Shown: positions 1-9,700 of the stretch, piece by piece | How positions within the stretch are numbered: the first letter of the stretch is position 1 | Layout of the letters: every line of letters starts with the position of its first letter | From: Flexivirga alba | Lineage (GTDB): Bacteria > Actinomycetota > Actinomycetes > Actinomycetales > Dermatophilaceae | Length of the DNA: 64,000 nucleotides | Direction of reading: 5' to 3' | Assembly (NCBI RefSeq): GCF_042661025.1 | Contig: NZ_JBHSWH010000001.1 | Coordinates: forward strand, 4,588,001-4,652,000 | Position numbers and translations under genes: made by a program | The notes under the pieces: model-generated | Told to the model about the DNA's origin: nothing | The model's input: the letters and a program-made list of their open reading frames with translations, nothing else | Database searches by the model: none

Positions 1-176
1 CACCGGTAGCACCTCAGCGATCGTGCACGAGCCTCTGCCGCAGGATGATCCAGTCCGACGCAGGCCGGACATCTCTCTTGCAAAGGAAGCGCTCAGATGG
101 GAGCCCGCAACGGCATTGGCCGAGGGACTCACGCGGACGATCGAGCACTTCCGAGAGTCTGCGGACACCTGAGTTC

Positions 177-977
177 TCAGCTGCGCGGGGCGAATTCGTC
201 GACGAGCGGCACAACGTCGGCGATGGACTCGACGACCCTGGTCGGCACGAACGGATGCCGGGCGACCTGCTCCTGCGTCGTGGACCCGGTCAGCACCAGG
301 ATCGTGCGCAGACCTGCCTCCAGGCCGCTCACGATGTCGGTGTCCATCCGGTCGCCGATCATGACCGTGGTTTCGGAGTGCGCCTCGATGCGGTTGAGTG
401 CGCTGCGCATCATCAGCGGGTTCGGCTTACCGACGTAATAGGGCTCGACGCCGGTGGCCTTGGTGATCAGTGCGGCGATCGCACCAGTGGCCGGCATCAG
501 CCCGTCCGCCGACGGGCCGCTGGGGTCGGGGTTGGTGGCGATGAAACGGGCACCACCGGCAACCAGTCGGATCGCACGAGTGATCGCCTCGAACGAATAG
601 GTGCGTGTCTCCCCCAGCACCACGTAGTCGGGGTCGCGCGAAGTCATGATGTAGCCGATATCGTGCAGCGCCGTGGTCAGCCCGGATTCGCCGAGAACGT
701 ATGCCGAGCCGTTCGGCCGCTGGTCGTCCAGGAATTGCGCGGTCGCGAGCGCCGACGTCCAGATCGCCGTCTCGGGTATGTCGATGCCGCTCGCGCTGAG
801 GCGGGCCCGCAGGTCACGCGGCGTGTAGATCGAGTTGTTGGTGAGGACCAGGAATCGCAGGTCCAGCGTCTGCAGCCGGGCCAGGAACTCAGCGGCCCCC
901 GGTATGGCGTGCTCCTCGTGCACCAGGACGCCGTCCATGTCGGTCAGCCAGCTACGGACCTCACGCTTCTCGGTCAT
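177..977 (-). CDS. HAD-superfamily phosphatase, NagD-like
   Basis: A 266-residue haloacid-dehalogenase phosphatase of the NagD / 4-nitrophenylphosphatase type, a cytosolic enzyme that removes phosphate from small organic phosphates; the natural substrate cannot be read from the sequence. Motif I is DMDG at residues 13-16 (nucleophile and acid/base aspartates), motif II is LTNNS near residue 47, a lysine occurs in VGKPNP, and motif IV is GDRMDTD near residue 205. The order and length fit subfamily IIA with a C2-type cap. The ATG at 977 was chosen because upstream in-frame codons (to 1055) lack family similarity and would encroach on the icd hairpin region. It is read in the same direction as icd, downstream of the icd terminator. 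Confidence 0.85.
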   Translation of the reverse strand: MTEKREVRSWLTDMDGVLVHEEHAIPGAAEFLARLQTLDLRFLVLTNNSIYTPRDLRARLSASGIDIPETAIWTSALATAQFLDDQRPNGSAYVLGESGLTTALHDIGYIMTSRDPDYVVLGETRTYSFEAITRAIRLVAGGARFIATNPDPSGPSADGLMPATGAIAALITKATGVEPYYVGKPNPLMMRSALNRIEAHSETTVMIGDRMDTDIVSGLEAGLRTILVLTGSTTQEQVARHPFVPTRVVESIADVVPLVDEFAPRS

Positions 978-1090
978 GGCCCAAGTATGACGAAAGCCCG
1001 CCTCGGCGATCGAGACAGAGCGCAATGTGACGGGCGACAGCCCATCTCCAACCAAAGCAGACGCTTAGCCGACGGCGTGGAGACGACGAC

Positions 1091-1144
1091 CACAACACAG
1101 CGCGCGCTGACCGAGCTTGCTCGGTCAGCGCGCGCTGTGTTGTG
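1091..1144 (-). terminator. Perfect 26-bp-stem hairpin after icd
   Basis: The arms 1091-1116 and 1119-1144 are exact reverse complements separated by only TT, a 54-base near-palindrome lying 21 bases past the icd stop. No T-tract follows on the minus strand, as is common for actinobacterial hairpin terminators. The stem contains the alternating run GCGCGCGC. Confidence 0.75.
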
Positions 1145-1165
1145 CGAGGAGTCGTAGCAGAGAGC

Positions 1166-2383
1166 TCAGGCCATGGCCTTCTGGAGGTTCTCGTCGATCG
1201 CGGCGAGGAACTCCTCGGTGGTCAGATAGGCCTGGTCCGGGCCGACCAGCATCGCGAGGTCCTTGGTCATCTGGCCGCCCTCGACGGTCTCGATACACAC
1301 ACGCTCGAGCGTCTCGGCGAACTGCGTGACCTCGGGGGTCTCGTCGATCTTGCCGCGGTGCGCGATGCCTCGGGTCCAGGCGAAGATCGACGCGATCGGG
1401 TTGGTCGACGTCGCCTTGCCCTGCTGGTGCTGGCGGTAGTGACGGGTGACCGTGCCGTGCGCGGCCTCGGCCTCGACGGTCTTGCCGTCCGGGGTCATCA
1501 GCACCGAGGTCATCAGGCCGAGCGAGCCGAATCCCTGTGCGACAGTGTCGGACTGGACGTCACCGTCGTAGTTCTTGCAGGCCCAGAGGTAGCCGCCCTC
1601 CCACTTCAGCGACGCGGCGACCATGTCGTCGATCAGTCGGTGCTCGTAGGTGATGCCGGCAGCTTCGTACTGCTCCTTGAACTCGTCCTCGAAGATCTTG
1701 GCGAAGATGTCCTTGAACTGGCCGTCATACGCCTTGAGGATGGTGTTCTTGGTGGACAGGTAGCAGGGCACCTTGCGCTGCAGCGCGTAGTTGAGCGATG
1801 CGCGCGCGAAGTCCCTGATCGAGTCGTTGAAGTTGTACATGCCCATCGCGACGCCGCCGTCGTCGCCATACTCGGCGACCTCGTGCACCTCGGGCTCGCC
1901 ACCGTCAGCAGGCGTGTAGGTGATGGTCACCTTGCCGGCGCCGGGCACCTTGAAGTTCTGTGCCTTGTATTGGTCGGCGTGGGCGTGGCGGCCGATGATG
2001 ATCGGCTTGGTCCAGCCCGGCACCAGGCGCGGCACATTGGAGATGATGATCGGCTCGCGGAAGATCACGCCGCCCAGGATGTTGCGGATCGTGCCGTTGG
2101 GGCTCTTCCACATCTCCTTGAGGCCGAACTCCTCGACTCGCGCCTCGTCCGGCGTGATCGTCGCGCACTTGACGCCGACGCCGTGCTCCTTGATCGCGTT
2201 GGCCGCGTCGATCGTGATCTGGTCGTCGGTGGCGTCGCGGCTCTCAATGCCGAGGTCGAAATACTTCAGGTCGACGTCGAGGTAGGGGTGGATCAACCGG
2301 TCCTTGATGAACTGCCAGATGATGCGGGTCATCTCGTCACCGTCGAGTTCGACGATCGGGTTCGTGACCTTGATCTTCTCCAT
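1166..2383 (-). CDS. icd: NADP-dependent isocitrate dehydrogenase
   Basis: A 405-residue isocitrate dehydrogenase of the homodimeric type also found in eukaryotes, oxidatively decarboxylating isocitrate to 2-oxoglutarate in the TCA cycle and making NADPH. Diagnostic segments are KVTNPIVELDGDEMTRIIW at the N-terminus, the substrate-binding KSPNGTIRN near residue 95, the catalytic Tyr/Lys region with the metal-binding aspartates around residues 250-280, and AAHGTVTRH near residue 310. The ATG at 2383 is preceded by AAGGAG about 12 bases upstream; the frame stays open to 2473 but the extension is not conserved. It is divergent from mdh, another TCA enzyme, with 173 bases between the starts, and is followed by a strong hairpin. 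Confidence 0.96.
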   Translation of the reverse strand: MEKIKVTNPIVELDGDEMTRIIWQFIKDRLIHPYLDVDLKYFDLGIESRDATDDQITIDAANAIKEHGVGVKCATITPDEARVEEFGLKEMWKSPNGTIRNILGGVIFREPIIISNVPRLVPGWTKPIIIGRHAHADQYKAQNFKVPGAGKVTITYTPADGGEPEVHEVAEYGDDGGVAMGMYNFNDSIRDFARASLNYALQRKVPCYLSTKNTILKAYDGQFKDIFAKIFEDEFKEQYEAAGITYEHRLIDDMVAASLKWEGGYLWACKNYDGDVQSDTVAQGFGSLGLMTSVLMTPDGKTVEAEAAHGTVTRHYRQHQQGKATSTNPIASIFAWTRGIAHRGKIDETPEVTQFAETLERVCIETVEGGQMTKDLAMLVGPDQAYLTTEEFLAAIDENLQKAMA

Positions 2384-2556
2384 GCCTGCTTCTGGCTCCT
2401 TGCTGGGTGGTACCGGCTGATATGCGCCGGGTGGTCGTGGCGCTCGCGCGCCATACCAGGCTAGCCGGGCCACGACAAGACCTCGGTGCCAGGCCTGTCG
2501 TCGGCGCTGCTAGCGTCATACGAGAAAGATCATCCTCGCCCATATAGGGAGTTCTC
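2384..2556. promoter_or_regulatory. Divergent icd/mdh promoter region
   Basis: A 173-base gap between two divergent TCA-cycle genes must hold both promoters. On the plus strand TAGCGT near 2510 is a possible -10 element for mdh, and AGGGA at 2546-2550 is its ribosome binding site. No operator is recognised. Confidence 0.5.
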
Positions 2557-3543
2557 GTGAGCGCTTCGCCCGTCAAGGTCGCCGTCACCGGCGCCGCCGG
2601 CAACATCGGTTACAGCCTGCTTTTCCGCATCGCCGCAGGTGACCTCTTCGGCCCGGACACCCCGGTCGAACTCCGCCTGCTGGAGGTCACTCCGGCGCTC
2701 AAGGCCCTCGAGGGCGTCGTCATGGAGCTGGACGACAGCGCTTTCCCGCTGCTGGCCGGCGTCCAGATCGGCGACGACGCCGAGAAGGTCTTCGACGGTG
2801 TCAACCACGCTCTCCTCGTCGGCGCCAAGCCGCGTGGCCCCGGCATGGAGCGCGGTGACTTGCTCAAGGACAACGGCGGCATCTTCGGTCCGCAGGGCAA
2901 GGCTCTCAACAAGGTCGCCGCTGACGACATCAAGGTGACAGTGACTGGCAACCCGGCCAACACCAACGCGCTGATCGCCATGAGCAACGCCCCCGACATC
3001 CCGAACGAGCGCTTCACCGCGCTGACCCGCCTGGACCACAACCGGGCCCTCGCGCAGCTGGCAGCCAAGCTTGGTGTGAAAACCACTGACATCACTCAGA
3101 TGTCGATCTGGGGCAACCACTCCGCGACGCAGTACCCCGACCTGTTCCACGCACAGGTCGGTGGCAAGTCCGCGGCCGAGGCGATCAACGACCAGGACTG
3201 GATCGAGAACACCTACATCCCGACGGTCGCCAAGCGCGGCGCCGCGATCATCGACGCACGTGGCGCCTCGTCGGCGGCCTCGGCAGCGGCCGCGACCATC
3301 GACCACGCCCGTGACTGGCAGCTGGGCACCAACGGTGGCTGGGTGTCCATGTCGGTTCTGTCCGACGGCTCGTACGGCGTCCCGGAGGGCATCATCAGCT
3401 CGTTCCCGGTGACCGTCGCCGACGGCAAGTGGAGCATCGTCCAGGGCCTCGAGATCGACGACTTCTCGCGCGGCAAGATCGACGCCTCGGCCAAGGAGCT
3501 GCAGGGCGAGCGCGACACCGTCAAGGAGCTCGGCCTCATCTGA
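2557..3543 (+). CDS. mdh: Malate dehydrogenase
   Basis: A 328-residue NAD-dependent malate dehydrogenase interconverting malate and oxaloacetate in the TCA cycle, cytosolic. The nucleotide-binding loop is GAAGNIG at residues 11-17, substrate-binding arginines lie in the AKPRGPGMERGD loop near residue 95, and the catalytic pair is seen as LTRLDHNRA and WGNHS (His near residue 190). The length matches the actinobacterial enzyme. The GTG start at 2557 has AGGGA six bases upstream. It is followed by a hairpin with a UUCG loop, so it is probably monocistronic. Confidence 0.97.
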   Translation: MSASPVKVAVTGAAGNIGYSLLFRIAAGDLFGPDTPVELRLLEVTPALKALEGVVMELDDSAFPLLAGVQIGDDAEKVFDGVNHALLVGAKPRGPGMERGDLLKDNGGIFGPQGKALNKVAADDIKVTVTGNPANTNALIAMSNAPDIPNERFTALTRLDHNRALAQLAAKLGVKTTDITQMSIWGNHSATQYPDLFHAQVGGKSAAEAINDQDWIENTYIPTVAKRGAAIIDARGASSAASAAAATIDHARDWQLGTNGGWVSMSVLSDGSYGVPEGIISSFPVTVADGKWSIVQGLEIDDFSRGKIDASAKELQGERDTVKELGLI

Positions 3544-3564
3544 GGTTCCGTTCGCTGACAACGA

Positions 3565-3599
3565 AGCGGGCGCTGGTCTTCGGACCGGCGCCCGCTTTC
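3565..3599 (+). terminator. mdh terminator hairpin with UUCG loop
   Basis: A 14-bp stem with one U-G pair (3565-3578 with 3583-3596) closes a TTCG loop and is followed by TTCGT. It starts 22 bases after the mdh stop. Confidence 0.85.
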
Positions 3600-3651
3600 G
3601 TACGTCGGGGAACGTCAGGACATCAGCCTGGGCGCGACCTGCCCACCCAGC

Positions 3652-3886
3652 CAGCGACCGTCGCCGGTTATAGACGCAGAACCAGCCCAACCGCTCACCG
3701 AGGCAGCGACCGTCGCCGGTTATAGACGCAGAACCAGCCCAGCCGCTCACCCAGGCAGCGACCGTCGCCGGTTATGTACGGGCGGCCGGGCGATTTCTGC
3801 TCCCGCTCCCCAACCGGCGACCGTCGCCGGTTAAGTACGCGAAACCAGCCGGCTTCTGCGCCCAACCAGCGACCGTCGCCGGTTAC
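3652..3886. repeat. 52-bp tandem repeat array, five units
   Basis: Five copies of a core close to CAGCGACCGTCGCCGGTTAT begin at 3652, 3704, 3756, 3815 and 3867. Spacing is exactly 52 bases except for one of 59. The core contains ACCG-TCGC-CGGT, a 4-bp stem with a 4-base loop. Inter-core sequences resemble one another (several contain GCAGAACCAGCCC or TTCTGC), so the whole 52-base unit is repeated. As 52 is not a multiple of three, the array does not encode a repeating protein. Three more copies lie on the other side of the neighbouring broken gene, in the same phase and orientation. Confidence 0.9.
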
Positions 3887-3967
3887 GTACGGGCAGCCGA
3901 TACCGGGACCTCCGGTCGGCTGTGGATAACTTCTGCGGATCGATCGCAAACGCTGCGACGGTTGGGT

Positions 3968-4899
3968 ATGACGTCCGCCGAACCGATCGACTGGCCGAAC
4001 GCGAGGTCGTTGCCCGACCTTTTCACCGCTCAAGAGGCGTATGCCGCCGGCCTCCGAAGGCGCGACCTCTCAGGCGATGCCTACCGCCAACTCTTCCGCG
4101 GCGGATATGTCCGGGTGGGTGCGAACCCGTCATACCCCGAGCTGCTGAAATTCGGTCTGCGGGCGGTGCCGAGCGCACAGTTTGCTGCCGAGCACAGCGC
4201 GGGGCGCCTTTACGGCGGCATCACGCCGCTAGCTTCAAACCTGCACTTCGGGATCCGCGTCCGGCATAGCTGCACGCCGAACGGGATCCGCCTGCGCTTC
4301 TACAAGCATGACCCGGATCTCGTTGTGTACAAGGGGTTCTCGCGACGACGCCGGGCCAGACATTCCTCGATCTGGCCCGCCCGCTGGAGTTCATCGACCT
4401 TCTGGTGTTCGGCGACTCGTTGGTCCGCAACTCACCGTGTAGTCCGGCATACCTTCGCCAGTTCGTCGCCGAGAAGTCCGCCCACGGAGCTCAGCATGCC
4501 CGTGAGGTTGCCGCGATGGTCCGGTCCAATGTCCGCTCCCCGAACGAAAGTCGATTGCGGCTGCTCATGCACGGTGGTGGCCTCCCCGAGCCGGAAATCA
4601 ACTACCTGGTCGAGGACGGTTCCACCGGCCGGATCCGCGAGCTCGACCTGGCATTCCCCGAGTGGAAGGTCGCGGTGGAGTTCGACGGGCGTCACCACAT
4701 CGAGCGCGTCGGCCAGTGGGAGAAGGACATCCTTCGGCGCGAAGATTTGGAAGCGATGGGCTGGAGATTCGTCATCATCACGTCGACGTCCATGTATGTC
4801 GAACCACGCCGGGTCCTGGTTCGCATCGCCGACAAGATCGTCTCCGCCGGCGGCCCCGGAATCCGGATCCGCGACGACTGGCAGCGACACTTCGGCTGA
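3968..4899 (+). pseudogene. DUF559 (VSR-like) endonuclease-domain protein, frameshifted
   Basis: Two frames together give one protein of about 310 residues. The first, from ATG 3968, encodes an AbiEi-like winged-helix N-terminus (PDLFTAQEAYAAGLRRRDL... FRGGYVRV). The second, open to 4899, encodes a DUF559 very-short-patch-repair-like domain with DLAFPEWKVAVEFDGRHH and the tail EKDILRREDLEAMGWRF. The switch is at the GGGG run near 4331-4340: one missing base would restore VYKGV-LATTPGQTFLDLARPLEF. Such proteins are common orphan genes in actinobacteria, with nuclease function inferred from the fold. Both flanks carry the same 52-bp repeat. Whether the lesion is biological or a sequencing error cannot be settled here. 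Confidence 0.8.
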
Positions 4900-4904
4900 G
4901 CAAC

Positions 4905-5028
4905 CAGCGACCGTCGCCGGTAATGTCGGCAAAGCCGGCCGAATCCCCCATTCAGCCAGCGACCGTCGCCGGTTATGCACGCGATACGGGCCGAACCCCT
5001 CACCCAGTCAGCGACCGTCGCCGGCTAT
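4905..5028. repeat. 52-bp tandem repeat array, three further units
   Basis: Cores begin at 4905, 4957 and 5009, exactly 52 bases apart, with the same CAGCGACCGTCGCCGG core as the array at 3652-3886 and in the same orientation. The first copy starts six bases after the stop of the DUF559 gene; the last ends just before the end of the opposing DUF3017 gene, so the array may also act as a two-sided terminator. Confidence 0.88.
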
Positions 5029-5041
5029 GTATGCGAAGGTG

Positions 5042-5317
5042 TCAGCCGGGGAGCGGCGTGAGTTTCACGATGCTGAAGATTACGCCGACGAGGATCGCGA
5101 GGATCAGGAACGCGGCGCCGTCTACACCTCTGGAACGTATGACGAGCGCGCCCAGCAGCCGCTCCGGCAGGATGAGCCGCGCCAAGCCGGCGACGGCGAG
5201 CACCGCCGCAAGGAGGTAGCCGCCCCCGCGGACCGGACCGGTAGACAGCACGACCAACCCGAGCACACTTCCGAGGATGACGAACCACCACAGCGGTCCG
5301 AGCGGGAATTTGTTCAC
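5042..5317 (-). CDS. DUF3017 small membrane protein
   Basis: A 91-residue integral membrane protein with three predicted hydrophobic helices (about residues 8-28, 33-50 and 66-87) and little soluble sequence. It matches the actinobacterial DUF3017 family, which characteristically follows folD; its function is unknown. Its GTG start overlaps the folD stop by four bases (GTGA), indicating translational coupling. The ending runs up to the 52-bp repeat array. Confidence 0.75.
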   Translation of the reverse strand: MNKFPLGPLWWFVILGSVLGLVVLSTGPVRGGGYLLAAVLAVAGLARLILPERLLGALVIRSRGVDGAAFLILAILVGVIFSIVKLTPLPG

Positions 5318-6174
5318 ACCCGCTCCGCGAGCTGCGCCTGTCGCTCGGCCGCGGTCACGACGTTGGTCAGTAACATCGCGCGGGTCATCGGGCCGACGCC
5401 ACCGGGGTTGGGCGTGAGATGGCCGGCGACCTCCGCGACGTCGGGTGCGACGTCCCCGGCGATCTTTCCGTCGACCCGGGAGACTCCGACGTCCAGCACA
5501 GCTGCGCCCGGCTTCACCATGTCTGCGGTGATCAGCCCCGGCACGCCGGCGGCAGCGATGATCACGTCGGCAACGCGCGTGTGCGCAGCCAAGTCACGAG
5601 TGCCCGTGTGGCACAACGTCGTCGTGGAGTTCTCGCTGCGGCGGGTCAGCAGCAACCCGAGCGGCCGGCCGACGGTCAGCCCGCGGCCGACGACGACGAC
5701 CTCGGCGCCGTTCAGGTTCACGTCATACCGGCGCAGCAACTCGATGACCCCGATCGGGGTGCACGGCAGCGGGCCGGTCTCCCCCAGCACCAGCTTGCCG
5801 AGGTTGACCGGGTGCAGGCCATCGACGTCTTTGTCCGGGGAAACCCTTGACAGCAAAGCGAATTCGTCCAAACCGGTCGGCTGCTGCACCAGGAACCCGG
5901 TGCACGTCGGGTCGGCATTGAGTTCATCGACGACTGCCTCGACCTCGGCCTGGGTGGCCGACGCGGGCAGGTCGCGTCGGATCGAGGTGATCCCGATACT
6001 CGCGCAGTCCTTGTGCTTCGCGCCGACGTACCACTGTGAGGCGGGGTCGTCGCCGACGAGAACCGTGCCGAGCCCGGGGATGACCCCGCGTTCGGCGAGG
6101 GCCGCGACGCGGGCACGCAGCTCGTTCTTGATGGTCGCGAGGGTGGCCTTGCCGTCCAGGAGAGTTGCCGTCAC
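5314..6174 (-). CDS. folD: Bifunctional methylene-THF dehydrogenase / methenyl-THF cyclohydrolase
   Basis: A 286-residue FolD, catalysing the NADP-dependent oxidation of 5,10-methylene-THF and hydrolysis of methenyl-THF to 10-formyl-THF, which supplies PurN and PurH. Visible motifs are YVGAKHK with the catalytic lysine near residue 54, DVDGLHPVNLG, PCTPIGV and GGVGPMT. The usual QLPLP signature reads QQPTG and the NADP loop is GRGLTVGRP, variants I take as lineage-specific. GTG at 6174 is the start. It overlaps DUF3017 by four bases and is 47 bases from yjbQ upstream. Confidence 0.95.
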   Translation of the reverse strand: MTATLLDGKATLATIKNELRARVAALAERGVIPGLGTVLVGDDPASQWYVGAKHKDCASIGITSIRRDLPASATQAEVEAVVDELNADPTCTGFLVQQPTGLDEFALLSRVSPDKDVDGLHPVNLGKLVLGETGPLPCTPIGVIELLRRYDVNLNGAEVVVVGRGLTVGRPLGLLLTRRSENSTTTLCHTGTRDLAAHTRVADVIIAAAGVPGLITADMVKPGAAVLDVGVSRVDGKIAGDVAPDVAEVAGHLTPNPGGVGPMTRAMLLTNVVTAAERQAQLAERV

Positions 6175-6221
6175 GCTCGCATCTTTTCACGCGCCCACAC
6201 GCGGGCGTCGGACGCTGCCGC

Positions 6222-6635
6222 TCAGCCGGGGATCAGGCTGAACCGCACCCGCCGGTCCGGGTTGTCGACGTTGAGGTCGACCAGGCAGATGCTCTGCCAG
6301 GTGCCGAGTGCGAGGCGACCGTCGATCACCGGCACCGTCGCGTATGGCGGGACGAGCGCCGGCATCACGTGTGACCGACCGTGACCGCGGCTGCCGTGCG
6401 CGTGCTGCCACCGGTCGTCGGCGGGCAACAGGTCGCGCAGGGCCGCGAGCAGGTCGTCGTCGCTGCCTGCGCCGGTCTCAATGATCGCGATCCCGGCCGT
6501 CGCGTGTGGCACGAAGACATGGAACAGACCGTCCGGCCTGCCGGCGGCGAACTGCTCGCACTCGCGGGTGATGTCGAGGACGGTTTCCGTTGTGCCGGTG
6601 TGGAATTGGCGGGTCTCGGTGCGCATGTCGGTCAT
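6222..6635 (-). CDS. YjbQ / UPF0047 family protein
   Basis: A 137-residue protein of the YjbQ (UPF0047) family, small cytosolic trimeric proteins for which a weak thiamine-phosphate-synthase activity has been reported; the physiological role is uncertain. The family core is present: HVFVPHATAGIAIIE near residue 40, SHVMPAL, and GRLALGTWQSICLVDLN close to the C-terminus. The ATG at 6635 is preceded by AGGAGA; an ATG nine bases further in is also possible. It lies directly downstream of the cyclase array and upstream of folD on the same strand. Confidence 0.8.
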   Translation of the reverse strand: MTDMRTETRQFHTGTTETVLDITRECEQFAAGRPDGLFHVFVPHATAGIAIIETGAGSDDDLLAALRDLLPADDRWQHAHGSRGHGRSHVMPALVPPYATVPVIDGRLALGTWQSICLVDLNVDNPDRRVRFSLIPG

Positions 6636-6642
6636 TCTCTCC

Positions 6643-6749
6643 TGTCGGGACCTCGAGACGCTCCTTCGTCGCTCCTCGGCCACCTTAGATGTCGGGACCT
6701 CGAGACGGGTTCCCCCGCTTCGCTCCTCCACCCTCCTCGGCCACCTTGT
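6643..6749. repeat. Duplicated intergenic element
   Basis: TGTCGGGACCTCGAGACG occurs at 6643-6660 and 6690-6707, each followed by a CT-rich stretch ending CTCCTCGGCCACCTT. The sequence resembles the dispersed TCTCGATACGCTCC elements elsewhere in the window (36797, 48579, 50704). It separates yjbQ from the first cyclase gene. Confidence 0.7.
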
Positions 6750-6753
6750 TGCC

Positions 6754-9700
6754 CTACTGGGCCACCTTGAGCTTCTCGGCGGCGCCCAGCCAGTCATCGA
6801 CGTGATCGGCCATGATCTGAGTTCCCTTGCGCTGATAGGCTTTTCGTGCACGATCGGCTGCTGTCTCCGCCCCGGACCGGTCGCCGACCAGCAACAACGT
6901 AACGGCCTCGTCGACGGCCTGCTCGGCGAGCGTGATGGGCATCGACATACCGGCCGTCGCCTCACGGGCCTCGCGCACGCGGCGCAGCGCCAGCTCAGCG
7001 TTGCCGGTCGCCGCCAGCAGTTGGGCGGCGACGGACTCGCGCAGCCCGGGCGCGTAGCCATCATCCTCGAGGGTCGGCGCCTCCGGGTCGCCGTCGAACG
7101 CCTCGAGTGCGGCGTCGAGGTCACCGGTGCGCAGCAACAGCCGGACGATCCACATGCTGTTGTCGAGTTGCGCCATCCGTGCTACGAGGGGGAGTGCCTC
7201 CTGCAACGCGCCGGCGGCCGCTGCGGCATCGCCGAAACTGTAGAGCGCCATCGCCCACCGATCCGTCTCGCCCGCCAGATAGTCCGGGCCGCTGGACAGC
7301 TCTTCGACCCGTTCCCAGTCGGCCGTCGCACCTGCCCGGTCGCCCTGCATGGCGCGCAGCCAGACCCGAAGCGGCAACAGACTCAGCACGCGGTCGTGCT
7401 GCGCAGCGCTCGCCGCGATCGCCTGGTCGACGTCCTCCAGCACCAGGCTGACCGACTCGTCGCTCCACATGCCGTATTCGACCCGCGCGGCGGTGAGCCG
7501 TCGGCGCACCGGACGGTCCTCGGTCTGCTCGGCAAGCGTCGTGAGACGGCTGACCTCGCCGAGCCCTTCCGTCATACGACCCGCCAGGCCGTAGGCGATC
7601 ACTCGTGCCCAGCCGACATCGAGGGCGACCGATGGTATGTCGAAACCCGTTGCGGCACCGACGAGTTCGGTGGCGACGGCAATGCCTTCCAAGGGAAGGG
7701 TCGCGGCGGTCTGCAGTCGACCGGCCAGCAGCATCCCCTCCCGGTGGACGAGCCACGCCGGTGCTTCGTCGAGCTTTTTGTCGAAGAGCTGCACGACCTC
7801 CTCGACCTGGTGGAAGTCCATGTGATCCGAGCGCATGAACGCGCGGTGCGCGACGTCGTGCAGTCGCGGATCGCGATCGGCATACAGCGGGACAAGGTCG
7901 AGGTATGCCGCACGTGCGCCCGGCTCGCCGCGCAGGTCGAGCTCCTCGGCAGCGTCGAAGGACGCCTGCGCCGCCCGGTCACGCACGCTCTCGATGAGCG
8001 AAGTGTCGGACGACACGACCGAGATCTCGGCATACGCCTGGCGGACGTGCTCGGCGATCGCGCGCCGCTGGGAGCCCTGCAACTCCTCGGCGTGTGCGGC
8101 GATCCAGTCAGCCGCCCGCAGGTGCCGCTCCGAGCGGACCTGACGCGCCTGGGTGCGGTAGGCGGTCTCCATCAGCATCGACTGCGCGAACTGGTAGCGG
8201 GTGAAACCGGAGTTGTCCTGGTCTCCGAGCTCCAGGATGTTCAACTGGCGCAGCCGATGCGCCACGTCGTCGCCGTCGTCCTCCGGGTCGGGATGCGCGG
8301 TGCGGACCGGCCCGACCGCCTCGGCGTAGAACTCGCGCCCGAGGATCGACCCGACCTCACAGAACGCCCGCTCCATCGGAGTGAGTCGGTCCAGCGTCGC
8401 CTCGAAGAGGGTGTGCACCGAGACCGGCAACTCCTCGCCGTCGCACATCGAGTCGACCAGCACCTCGAAGACCTGCGGGTTGCCGTCGCTCCGGCGGATC
8501 AGGGCATCGAGCGTGACCTCGACCGAGCGGCCGGACTCGGCTGCGACTGTTTCGAGTTCGGGCATCCGCTCGGCGGCCATCTCGCGCAACTCGTCCGCAC
8601 TCAGTGGATCGACCGGCTCGACACGGGACTGTTGCCCGCCGCCCCACATCGGCCGCCGCTCGAACAACTCCGGGCGCGTCGTGCAGATGGTCAGAACGGG
8701 ATAGGTCAGCAGCGGCTCGACCAGCTGCTCGATCAGGTCGAGCATCGGCTCGCTCGCCCAGTGAATATCCTTCCACCACACCGCGATTGGTCCGCCGAGC
8801 GCGAGACGGGACAGCACCTTGCGGACCGCCCACACGATGTCGTCGGTCGAGGTGCTCTCTTCCGATCGAGCGGTCGCGGACTCCAGCCGCCGGATGATCG
8901 CCGTCGCCGTGCGCTCATCGAACATCTTGGTGACGGTCTCGGACCAGTCTTCGCCGATGCTCGACAGCAGCTTGTTGAGCGGGCCGTAGTTACCGTCGGT
9001 GCCGAGCGGTTGCGCCGTCCCACGCAGCACCCGCAAACCGTCCCGCTCTTCGAGCAGGTGAGACACCATGCGGTTCTTGCCGATGCCGGGCTCGCCGACA
9101 TACGTGACGAACCACCCTTGCCCGAGGCGTTGTGACCGGCCGGCTATCCCATTGAGGTCACGCAGTTCGTCCTCGCGGCCGACGAACGGGGTGCGCCGGA
9201 TCTCACCGGACCGACCGTCGCCGTCGGCCACCTTGTAGACGTCCTGCGGCTCGGTCTTGCCGCGATGGGTGATCGGCCCCACGAAATCCAGGGACACCTC
9301 CGAGCCGACCAATGCGGCAACGGTGTCGCCGACGTAGGTCTCATCGGGACCGGCCGCGGCCTCCAACCGAGCGGCCACGTTGACGGCGTCCCCGGTCACG
9401 GAGAACTGCCCGTCCGGCTGGTGTGTCACGAAGACTTCACCGGAATTGATGCCGACCCGCACCCGCAGTCGTTGCCCGAGACGAGCCTGCATGCGCTTGG
9501 ACAGGTCGCGCATCGCCAGATGTATGTCGGTCGCGGCCGCCACGGCCCGCAGCGCATCGTCCTCACGGGTGGCCGGGACGCCGAAGACCGCCATGACCGC
9601 GTCGCCGATGAACTTCTCGACGGTGCCGCCGTACTTCCAGACGACGCGGGACACAGCGTCGAAATAGCGAGCGAGACTGGCGCGCAACGCCTCGGGATCG

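Noticed and set aside
4331..4345. Programmed -1 frameshifting in the DUF559 gene
   Set aside because: No X-XXY-YYZ slippery heptamer at the switch, and the same kind of lesion recurs in many unrelated genes.
3652..5028. CRISPR array (20-base repeats with about 32-base spacers)
   Set aside because: The spacers resemble one another, the core is a short hairpin, a gene splits the array, and no cas genes are present. It is a tandem 52-bp repeat.
3962..6241. 759-residue open frame
   Set aside because: After the frameshift it reads through the repeats and antisense to folD, with Ser/Pro/Arg-rich sequence typical of shadow frames.
6481..9135. 884-residue plus-strand open frame
   Set aside because: Antisense shadow of the first cyclase gene; no ribosome binding site or recognisable domain.
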